Shown here in pieces: positions 1 through 9,467 of a stretch of 64,000 bases of DNA. A model generated the notes under the pieces. It ran no database searches and was not told the origin of the DNA. It worked only from the letters and a program-made list of their open reading frames with translations. Source of the stretch: Syngnathus acus (Eukaryota; Chordata; Actinopteri; Syngnathiformes; Syngnathidae); NCBI RefSeq assembly GCF_901709675.1, contig NC_051106.1, positions 9,248,001-9,312,000 on the forward strand, in the 5' to 3' direction. The position numbers and the translations under genes are program-made. The first letter of the stretch is position 1; each line of letters starts with the position of its first letter.

Positions 1-434
1 TGGTAGACGCTGTAGTATAGTGGTATAGAATAGATCTTTATTTGTCATTGTCACATTTACAACGAAATTTAAAACACTTTAACAGTAAAAAATTTTTTTA
101 CAACACTTATAGTACTTTTTAAATAACGTGTATGCATATACACGCCTAAATATTGTTATCCAATATATCTACTGCAATTTCACATTGGATTGATGGTTTT
201 AAGTTTACTTTTAATGTTATTATTTTGAATGAACATTTATGTTAAAACTTGTCTGGTGTTTTATTCCTTGTTCGCCAATTAAAACATAAAAATCAGACAT
301 TTGGTTAACTGCTTTATATGACAATACGTGTAGGTACACCTCATGGACACTTCAATAGGCACACTACCCGAGGTTAAAAAAAAAAGAATAAATAAATAAA
401 GGGTTAATTGCACAATAAAAGCACTTTTAGGTAT
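1..434. other. AT-rich flank without a recognisable gene
   Basis: This stretch is AT-rich with short A-runs, including one near 376-402 made of AAAT-type units. No splice-supported coding sequence is visible. The only long frame that crosses its end, on the minus strand to 560, overlaps the dispersed repeat at 500-621 and is not a gene. Confidence 0.5.
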
Positions 435-506
435 ATTCTCACACCTGGGATCGAACCAAGTTCTTACCGAGTAAGAGCCGATGTCATCAACCAGTCGGCT
501 ATTTCG
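435..506 (-). repeat. tRNA-like sequence (possible SINE head)
   Basis: On the minus strand an A-box-like TAGCCGACTGG (plus positions 491-501) is followed at tRNA spacing by a perfect B-box GGTTCGATCCC (447-457). The T-arm can form five pairs (CTTGG with CCAGG). The anticodon and acceptor stems are poor, so this is a tRNA-derived repeat or a decayed tRNA rather than a working tRNA gene. Its 5' edge, at about 500-506, is exactly where the duplicated repeat 500-621 begins. Confidence 0.4.
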
Positions 507-621
507 ACCTGGCAGCGTTCGCTCGTCTGTACTGTTTTGTACTAGTGATGTGCATTCCACTTAAGTGAACTGAATCTTTCGAATCGGTTCACTCAAAATA
601 TTTGTTCAAAAGAATCGTTCA
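500..621. repeat. Dispersed repeat, left copy, hAT-like appearance
   Basis: This block contains TAGTGATGTGCATTCC followed by a run of GTGAAC / GAATCGGTTCAC words that partly form inverted repeats. The same block recurs in the same orientation at 4452-4575, beginning at the same base (TATTTCGACCTG) and carrying scattered substitutions and a few small indels. The short palindromic words resemble the ends of non-autonomous hAT-type elements in fish genomes. The family name is an inference; the duplication is directly visible. Confidence 0.65.
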
Positions 622-1093
622 CCAAATCGTTCGCTACACGTTCTTATTTATTTATTCATTTATTTATTTTAAAAATTGTTTTACCTCGTGTAGTGTACCA
701 AAATTAACCATAATTAACTGCCTAAATAATTGTGAATAATTTAACACTATTCTACTTGTTAAAACCTACGCGCAAAATGGAAAAAAAAACAAGATATTCT
801 AACCAGAGATTGACCTAATTTTCACATGGTCCTTGTTTACATTTTGCATTTGACACTGACAGCTGTCAAGTGCCACGTAAGGGCTCTTCTTGTGTAAGTT
901 TTATTTGTTATGGGTTTTCTTTTGTAAGTTTAACTTTGGGTACTTCGAAAGTGTCATTTTAAATTGTACTTTGCTAGGTGTTCGTGTACACAATGTGTTG
1001 TGATGACATCTGCTGTGGAGTCTTCACTGATCTATACTATTCGCTTGTGAGCTGCTCCATAAAACCATACATGTTCCATGCAGTATGAGCGAG
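622..1093. other. AT-rich sequence, no gene seen
   Basis: Low-complexity A/T stretches are frequent, for example an ATTT-type run around 644-670. No open frame with splice sites, no tRNA fold and no recognisable transposon end was found between the left dispersed repeat and the tRNA-Glu-like sequence. Confidence 0.5.
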
Positions 1094-1165
1094 GCTTCCA
1101 TAGGGTAGTGGTTAGTACTCTGGGCTCTCACCCCAGTGACCCGGGTTCGAATCTCAGTGCCACCT
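1094..1165 (+). pseudogene. tRNA-Glu(CTC)-like pseudogene or SINE head
   Basis: The D-arm word TAGTGGTTAG, an anticodon stem-loop with stem CTGGG/CCCAG and loop CTCTCAC (anticodon CTC, Glu), and a B-box GGTTCGAATC lie in tRNA order. The T-stem has one mismatch and one wobble pair, and the two acceptor strands (GCTTCCA and TGCCACC) do not pair. A functional tRNA is therefore unlikely. It sits about 70 bp left of the telomere-like array. Confidence 0.5.
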
Positions 1166-1237
1166 AAAATATTTTATTATAGAAAATTTGCAACACAGTT
1201 TCTCGTGTGCTGGCCCATACAACCATACACTTCCTTA

Positions 1238-4200
1238 GAGCTCAGGTTAGAGCTAGGGTTAGGTTAAAGGTTAGAGCTAGACCTAGAGCTAGTGTTAGGG
1301 TTAGGGTTAGAGCTAGGGTTAAGGTTAGAGCTAGAGCTAGGGTTAGGGCTAGAGCTAGAGCTAGAGCTAGGGTTAGGGTTAGGGTTAGAGCTAGACCTAG
1401 GGTTAGGGTTAGAGCTAGGGTTAAGGTTAGAGTTAGGGTTAGGGTTAGAGCTAGAGCTAGAGCTAGAGCTAGTGTTAGGGTTAGGGTTAGAGTTAGACCT
1501 AGAGCTAGGGTTAGGGTTAGAGCTAGGGTTAGAGCTAGAACTAGGGTTAGGGTTAGAGCTAGGGTTAAGGTTAGAGCTAGAGCTAGAGCTAGGGTTAGGG
1601 TTAGGGTTAGGGTTAGAGCTAGACCTAGAGCTAGTGTTAGGGTTAGGGTTAGAGCTAGGGTTAAGGTTAGAGCTAGGGTTAGGGTTAGGGTTAGAGCTAG
1701 TGTTAAGGTTAGAGCTAGAGCTAGAGCTAGGGTTAGGGTTAGGGTTAGGGTTAGGGTTAGGGTTAGAGCTAGAGCTAGGGTTAGGGTTAGACCTAGGGTT
1801 AGAGCTAGGGTTAGGGTTAGAGCTAGAGCTACGGTTAGGGTTAGGGTTAGAGCTAGGGTTAGAGCTAAAGCTAGGGTTAGTGTTAGAGCTAGGGTTAGGG
1901 TTAGTGTTAGAGCTAGGGTTAGGGTTAGAGCTAGGGTTAAGGTTAGAGCTAGAGCTAGAGCTAGAGCTAGGGTTAGGGCTAGGGCTAGGGCTAGAGCTAG
2001 AGCTAGAGCTAGAGCTAGAGCTAGAGCTAGGGTTAGGGTTAGAGCTAGACCTAGAGCTAGGGTTAGGGTTAGAGCTAGGGTTAAGGTTAGAGCTAGGGTT
2101 AGGGCTAGAGCTAGGGTTAGGGTTAGGGTTAGGGTTAGGGTTAGAGCTAGAGCTAGAGCTAGAGCTAGTGTTAGGGTTAGGGTTAGAGTTAGACCTAGAG
2201 CTAGGGTTAGGGTTAGAGCTAGGGTTAGAGCTAGAACTAGGGTTAGGGTTAGAGCTAGGGTTAAGGTTAGAGCTAGAGCTAGGGTTAGGGTTAGGGTTAG
2301 GGTTAGAGCTAGACCTAGAGCTAGTGTTAGGGTTAGGGTTAGGGTTAGAGCTAGGGTTAAGGTTAGAGCTAGGGTTAGGGTTAGGGTTAGAGCTAGTGTT
2401 AGGGTTAGGGTTAGGGTTAGAGCTAGGGTTAAGGTTCGAGCTAGGGTTAGGGTTAGGGTTAGAGCTAGTGTTAAGGTTAGAGCTAGAGCTAGAGCTAGAG
2501 CTAGAGCTAGGGTTAGGGTTAGGGTTAGGGTTAGGGTTAGAGCTAGGGTTAGGGTTAGACCTAGGGTTAGAGCTAGGGTTAGAGCTAGGGTTAGGGTTAG
2601 AGCTAGAGCTACGGTTAGGGTTAGGGTTAGAGCTAGGGTTAGAGCTAAAGCTAGGGTTAGTGTTAGAGCTAGGGTTAGGGTTAGTGTTAGAGCTAGGGTT
2701 AGGGTTAGAGCTAGGGTTAAGGTTAGAGCTAGAGCTAGAGCTAGGGTTAGGGCTAGGGCTAGGGCTAGGGCTAGAGCTAGAGCTAGGGTTAGGCTTAGAG
2801 CTAGGGTTAGGGTTAGAGCTAGAGCTAGGGTTAGGGTTAGAGCTAGGGTTAGGGTTAGACCTAGGGTTAGAGCTAGGGTTAGAGTTAGGGTTAGGGTTAG
2901 AGCTGGAGCTAGGGTTAGGGTTAGAGCTAGAGCTACGGTTAGGGTTAGAGCTAAGGTTAGGGTTAGAGCTAGAGCTAGAACTAGGGTTAGGGTTAGAGCT
3001 AGGGTTAAGGTTAGAGCTAGAGCTAGAGCTAGGGTTAGGGTTAGGGTTAGAGCTAGACCTAGAGCTAGTGTTAGGGTTAGGGTTAGGGTTAGGGTTAGAG
3101 CTAGGGTTAAGGTTAGAGCTAGGGTTAGGGTTAGGGTTAGAGCTAGTGTTAGGGTTAGGGTTAGAGCTAGGGTTAAGGTTAGAGCTAGGGTTAGGGTTAG
3201 AGCTAGTGTTAAGGTTAGAGCTAGAGCTAGAGCTAGAGCTAGGGTTAGGGTTAGGGTTAGGGTTAGGGTTAGAGCTAGAGCTAGGGTTAGGGTTAGACCT
3301 AGGGTTAGAGCTAGGGTTAGAGCTAGGGTTAGGGTTAGAGCTAGAGCTACGGTTAGGGTTAGAGCTAGGGTTAGAGCTAAAGCTAGGGTTAGTGTTAGAG
3401 CTAGGGTTAGGGTTAGTGTTAGAGCTAGGGTTAGGGTTAGAGCTAGGGTTAAGGTTAGAGCTAGAGCTAGAGCTAGGGCTAGGGCTAGGGCTAGGGCTAG
3501 AGCTAGAGCTAGGGTTAGGGTTAGAGCTAGGGTTAGGGTTAGAGCTAGAGCTAGGGTTAGGGTTAGAGCTAGGGTTAGGGTTAGACCTAGGGTTAGAGCT
3601 AGGGTTAGAGTTAGGGTTAGGGTTAGAGCTGGAGCTAGGGTTAGGGTTAGAGCTAGAGCTACGGTTAGGGTTAGAGCTAAGGTTAGGGTTAGAGCTAGAG
3701 CTAGAACTAGGGTTAGGGTTAGAGCTAGGGTTAAGGTTAGAGCTAGAGCTAGGGTTAGGGTTAGGGTTAGGGTTAGGGTTAGAGCTAGACCTAGTGTTAG
3801 GGTTAGGGTTAGGGTTAGGGTTAGGGTTAGGGTTAGAGCTAGGGTTAAGGTTAGAGCTAGGGTTAGGGTTAGGGTTAGAGCTAGTGTTAGGGTTAGGGTT
3901 AGGGTTAGGGTTAGAGCTAGGGTTAAGGTTAGAGCTAGGGTTAGGGTTAGAGCTAGTGTTAAGGTTAGAGCTAGAGCTAGAGCTAGAGCTAGAGCTAGAG
4001 CTAGGGTTAGGGTTAGGGTTAGAGCTAGAGCTAGGGTTAGGGTTAGACCTAGGGTTAGAGCTAGGGTTAGAGCTAGGGTTAGGGTTAGAGCTAGAGCTAC
4101 GGTTAGGGTTAGAGCTAGGGTTAGAGCTAAAGCTAGAGTTAGTGTTAGAGCTAGGGTTAGGGTTAGTGTTAGAGCTAGGGTTAGGGTTAGAGCTAGGGTT

Positions 4201-4453
4201 AAGGTTAGAGCTAGAGCTAGAGCTAGGGTTAGGGCTAGGGCTAGGGCTAGAGCTAGAGCTAGGGTTAGGGTTAGAGCTAGGGTTAGGGTTAGAGCTAGAG
4301 CTAGGGTTAGGGTTAGAGCTAGGGTTAGGGTTAGACCTAGGGTTAGCGCTAGGGTTAGAGTTAGGGTTAGAGCTAGAGCTAGGGTTAGGGTTAGAGCTAG
4401 AGCTACGGTTAGGGTTAGAGGTAAGGTTAGGGTTAGAGCTAGAGCTAGGGTTA
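1238..4453 (+). repeat. Telomere-like hexamer array, 536 units in one register
   Basis: The array is built of 6-bp units. GGGTTA (the vertebrate telomere repeat) and GAGCTA dominate; AGGTTA, GTGTTA, GACCTA, GGGCTA, GAGTTA, GAACTA, CGGTTA and AAGCTA are minor variants. The distance between the first and last unit ends is an exact multiple of six, and every marker I measured lies in the same register. Two frames on each strand consequently stay open for over 1,075 codons; they are by-products of the period, not genes. Rare variants recur at block scale: CGGTTA begins one base after 1831, 2611, 3349 and 4099, and in a second context after 2935, 3661 and 4405. The GAACTA unit marks 1537, 2233, 2977 and 3703. 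Block lengths are therefore about 696-780 bp (116-130 hexamers). The longest pure GGGTTA runs found are six units (1730-1765 and 3800-3835). Confidence 0.97.
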
Positions 4454-4575
4454 TTTCGACCTGACAGCCCTCGGCCGTCTGCACTCTTTTGTACTAGTGA
4501 TGTGCATTCCAGTTCTCTAGTGAACTGAATCTTTAGAATCGGTTCAAAATCCATTCCTTTGAACGAATCGTTCAC
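4452..4575. repeat. Dispersed repeat, right copy, abutting the array
   Basis: This is a direct-orientation homologue of 500-621. It shares the start TATTTCGACCTG, the core TAGTGATGTGCATTCC and the GAATCGGTTC / GAATCGTTCAC words. In the left copy the sequence before the shared start is the tRNA-like body; here it is the last GGGTTA of the hexamer array. The array therefore joins the repeat exactly at that boundary. Confidence 0.7.
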
Positions 4576-7500
4576 TCACGAGCCAACACTACTCCTCATC
4601 AAAGTTCTTATGCGCACCTCTAGCAATTGTATGTGTTGCGGCTCCGAGTCACGAATCACGACGAGGGGCAAGTTTTGGCTTTCAAGGGTATTTTTATTCC
4701 TCTTCAACTTCTCTCACACTTTTCCACATTCACGTACGTTCGTTCCTTTACTCTTTCCGAACACACTTACTGATCGCGGTGGTGCCTTTATGGGCAGTCG
4801 GAGAAATCAACGTTTACAAAAAAAAAAATACATACAACCTAGTTAAGAAATCACCAGAAAGATCACCATGACAATTGTGAACACACAGAAAGATAATAAA
4901 TGGAACATCACTCAAATATTGGTGATCCCGTTGAGAGTCTCACATATGGGAAGAAAAATAATATTTAATAGCAAGTACGTATATGGAGAATGGATTGTCA
5001 TCCGGTGGTCTGGGGCCCTCTAGTGGTCAAAAACAAGAAATGAAAATTGTCAGACCAGAACTTGTGGAGCATTTTTTATTATTTATCAGACTGCTGCTCT
5101 GAGAAGTCTGACAGTTCTGGTGAAATATGTTTCAAATGTATTATTCAAGGAATCTTCTTGGCTTCATGCACCCTTTCTCTGTACGCCTCATGAAAAGAAA
5201 GATTGACAGTAGACAATATATGTGAGTCAATTTGACTTTCCAGTAAACATTGTTACTTATTAAAGAGTTGATAGTCATTTGGAGAAAATATTTGATACTT
5301 TATTTGACGCAAACACAAGTAAGCAGACTTCATCATTGAAGTTGTGTAACCTTGTGTATATTAGTTCATGAAACCGTGCTAGCCCTCGTTAAGCAATAAC
5401 TGCTGTACACTTTATACAATAAATGGAATATGTTAGGATTAATAAAGCATTGTTTTGTTTCTTTCTTTGTTCACAACTGAAACAGGCTGATTTGTCTCAA
5501 TGGTGACTTTGTTTCCAGACACAAATTCATCCAAAAGAAACATGAAGCATGTTGGCTGGCTGAATCCAAAGCAAGGTGCAAGAAGAGCTTTCTTTCATCA
5601 CGGGGCTTTCAATAGGTTATTGAGTCAACACCATAAGTGATTTAGGAAAATATTTATATTGATCTGGGTATGCAAATTGTTCAAGCCAAAGACAATTCAT
5701 CAATGTTAGCTGAAGCTTTACGCTCTTGTTCTTATTAGATTAAAAACAAATGTTTTTATTAACATTTCTCAACACAATGTCATTTATCTGCTACAATATT
5801 TCTAACTAGATGGTACTTACTAACCCAACAAATAAATATTGATTTCAACTCAACATTTTGCCATGTTAGGAACAGTCAGTTCTTACCAAAAAAAAAAACA
5901 CTACATGTTTTTTTTTTTTATTCCAAATCTGCCTTGAGGATTCAGTCTCATCTAAATCAATACTACTGAGTTTACAATGTAAACTATTAACTTTTGATGT
6001 TACTGTAAGAATATTTAATAGGTAGGAGAGGAAATAAAACAAACGTAACAGTAATCACTTTTGATCTACAAAATGGCCGCTGCTTGTATAAATAGATGCT
6101 ATTATTTGGAATACATTGATTCAGCCAATAAAAGAGCCGAGTTTAATATAGCATGGACTTTATAGTTTAGTTCAGTGACTGTTAGTGCAAAAACCTGCAA
6201 CTACTCTACTAGTGTTATTATCCTTTCCAACATGAAAAAACAAGGGCATATGCTTAAAAAAAAAAAAAGAATCCCCAAACCTTTGCTATCGTTATGTGCA
6301 GTTGTTTTTGTCCGTAAACACAATGTAGCTCTATAAAATTAAGATTCAAGCTACTGAACAACTTCTTCCACTCTTAATAAACACTAACAGCTAAATGACA
6401 AAATGTATCATATCAACACATAGTGCTATTATGAAACCATTATTATTAGTCAGACATGAACAGTAAACCACACAAAAAAATAAACCTTATCTCACCAATA
6501 GTACCGGTAAATGAACAGAACTTTGCGAAAGTCTTAGCCCCCCTCTTGGCTCCATGGCAACAAAAGGAGCAAATTTAGCATTTGTAAGTAGTAGTCGGAC
6601 AGATTTGACGAATTGCATATAAAGGGAGCTGCCGGTGATCTGGTGCCATTAAATATAAAAGAGGGTCCATTCCATATTGTTTGCTCTGTTAATAATTACC
6701 TGAATTGTTGCTTTATATAATTTGCTCATATAATTGAGGCTTTCAAGACTTTTGCACAGAACTCATAACTCATTCCAGGCTCCAATAATATGAAATGTAT
6801 TTACACATTAAATATTTAAGCATTACTCCATCCCATCTTGCAACTGTATTTTTCTATTTACTGTACGCACACGCGCACACATTTGACAAAAGAGTATAAT
6901 GACAGAAATATGCTATTTATGTAAGATAGTGGACAAGCCATTTAATTCATAAATGAATGTTATTCTCAATAATGAAATGAATTACCAAATTTTCTTCTGA
7001 CATTTGAATTTCTTTCTGAAAATTCAGCTTCTTAGCAATAAGACAAACTTTCAATAAGATTTTGAAAACTATGACTTGACTTTTTGAGTGTAACTGTCTA
7101 TCGTTGAACAGGACCTTTGCCCCACTCAGAAGTTGGCTAAAAAAAAAATTGGTGGGGGGATACACATTTTAGACAACCAATGCGGAAAAACGGAAATGAA
7201 AGAAGCACAATGAGACGCATCTTAATACTGCGATTATACTTTCCATCCAGTTAATCATCCAACTTATTTGTATATATGGATAAAGAGCCATTTTGATTTG
7301 AATATACTCATGAGAAGCCCTTATGCCTTGTTGACATCTGTTCATCACGGACTTTTTCCAATGCCATTACAAGAAAACAAACATCAGAGGCTCATTGTAC
7401 TTATGAGTATTTATCACAATGTGCATTTGTCTCAACATTGCATGCCCAGAGGTTACATTTGTGTGTTGTTTTTTTTCTTCTACAGAATGTGACCTCATCA

Positions 7501-7824
7501 AGTCCTTGCCCGTCATGTGTCGGGGCTTGAAGTTGTTATTGCTTAAGGAATCTCCTCTTGTGTCTCTACAAAGGCCACTTCCCTGTGTAGACTCTTTTAA
7601 AATTCAAATCAATGAGGCACACTGGGTCAAGTCTTTTTTTTTTTACCCAGAATGCAGGTATCCACCACCCTTCGAGATAAATAAAGACAGCTCATTCAGG
7701 ATGTGGAATGTAAAGAATCACGTGACTTCAGCGGTGAGCCTTCCTGCTATGGCGTCGTCGCAGCTCGCTTTTGAGAAACTCCTCCAAACTCAAGACAGGT
7801 GCTGTCTGGATTCCCTGAGGGGGG
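4576..7824. other. AT-rich intergenic region, no gene supported
   Basis: Open frames here are short (95 codons or fewer apart from one starting at 7419) and lack splice context or recognisable domains. The region holds several A-runs (for example 5887-5899 and 6256-6268), T-runs and a G-run at 7153-7159. It lies between the array and the inferred 3' end of fndc5. I recognise neither a transposase nor a reverse transcriptase fragment. Confidence 0.5.
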
Positions 7825-9327
7825 AAACAAGCTCGCCAGACGTTTATTCCCCGCAGTTCTTCTCCTTCCTCCATGAGATGTACCGGTACTGGCAGTACAT
7901 TATGTAACAAAACTACACTTAACCCTTACTCATAAAAAAAAAAAGTCAAGATTACATAATGTTAGGACAAAACAACATCGAGAGGATGGCATTAAATCAC
8001 ACCACAAAGGAATATATAGACACAATGGGAAGTACCCACATACTGTATGGCGACCCATTTCCAGACAGAGAAGAAAAGCTTTCCGGCTCTGCTTATCGAT
8101 GTTGGTCCTTGGGGTTCCTTTATCAGCATTCTGTCTGTCCGCCGCCAGGACCATTTGGCACCTAATCTCTGCCTCTCCCACCATACGGTGCTTGTTAAGC
8201 ACGGCAGATCGGCTCAACTCTCCCTGCAGTCGCTCCACTGTGGGTTCTCATCTCAGCCTGGCCGAGTTGTTCCTAAATCCTCGGAGTCCAGCAAGCTTTG
8301 CTTCGTCGGCAGGCCCGAGGCGAGGGAAACGTAAGCGATGCATTCTGACGAGCAGATTTGCGAGAACACACAGTCTGTAGTATGCGCAGGCAGAAGACAC
8401 TCACACTTCAATGATGTTGACAGATGGCATCCGATTGTTGTTCTTGGAGAACTGTGGGAGGAGAGAAGATAGATGATTGAAGAGGGTTCCTGGAGGGTTC
8501 TCAGGAATAAAACAATGAGCATGAGGATGCCTCTGTGCTGCGTTTTCTATGAAGGGCTTGATTCAGGCTTGACCTTTGCGTGGATTACAAGAGTGCTTGC
8601 GATTTGATGCAGACATGCACAAATGGAGCCATATTGAAGTCATATTTCAATTTAGCCTGAAGCTGATGTTCAGATGACACTGTAGGTGTTTATCAATGTC
8701 AAGTATACTTTCCGCAACAATTTCATCGGTCCTTCAGAAGATCCTCTCTTCTAGAATATATTATTGAAATCTCAATGAACACCAGTTTCATGCCTTGCGC
8801 AAAAGAACTTGCAGGAACTGTCTGATACAAAATTGCATCGAACTTGAACGGGTTACAAAAGTACCTCGAAAAGTCCTTACGGTGGGTGAGACAGATTGTC
8901 AATAAACGGAGAACATTTCGCACTGTTACTCGTGTCCCTCGCACGGAGATCTTGTCGAGACGATGACTGCAAGAGCACAATTTGTCTGCCGATTGAAGCT
9001 TAACAGAAGAGCAACGGGATAAATGACAGAAGTAAATCGACAAAGGAATGACTCTCTAGATATGTCTTTTGAGAGGCTCAGACACAGATCTTTTTTTTTT
9101 CCACCTTGCACTGTGATGTTTTCTTCATTAAGTGCCGTTATGGATGTCAAAGACTTTTGTCGGAAACCTAAACACTGGCATTGTTTGTTTGCCATTGAGA
9201 AACACCGTATGAGCGCATATGAATGTCGAGTGGAAAAGATCTTTGTAGCGGGCGGCACCATTCACCTGCCCGTCGCTGTTGAAGGGGGAAGGGGGAGGCA
9301 CCTCGGGGGAGGAAGGGGGTGGGTGGG
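7825..9327 (-). other. fndc5: Probable 3' UTR of fndc5
   Basis: Downstream of the fndc5 stop codon on the minus strand, the first AATAAA I find is at plus positions 7843-7848, about 1.5 kb away. A UTR of this length is plausible for the gene. The stretch 7728-8334 looks less AT-rich and more constrained than its surroundings, with overlapping open frames on both strands but no recognisable protein. Extent and polyadenylation site are inferred; transcript data would decide. Confidence 0.35.
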
Positions 9328-9467
9328 TTATACCTTACTGCGCAACAGACCCCCTGTCGGGTGTTCAGGAGTGCTGCACTCTGATGAGTTTTTGGCTTTG
9401 TCCTTGTTGTTGTTGGGCTCATTGTCTTTGATGATGTCATACTGGCGACAGAAGAGAGCGATCACGC
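9328..9467 (-). CDS. fndc5: fndc5 coding exon 5 (end of TM helix and cytosolic tail)
   Basis: After acceptor TTGGCAG the exon completes Gly155 and encodes the end of the transmembrane helix, then a conserved tail with CRQYDIIKDNEPNNN and LLRSKV before a TAA stop. The C-terminal tripeptide resembles a weak peroxisomal targeting signal, the feature behind the old name PeP. Confidence 0.93.

Noticed and set aside
279-560. 93-codon minus-strand frame that shares a peptide with the frame at the right end of the array.
   Set aside because: The shared peptide comes from the duplicated dispersed repeat (500-621 and 4452-4575), not from a protein-coding gene.
1207-4575. Four overlapping open frames of 1,078-1,103 codons (two on each strand).
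   Set aside because: They follow from a 6-bp period with no stop in those frames and no out-of-register indel. The predicted proteins are two-residue repeats with no domain, and the frames overlap on both strands.
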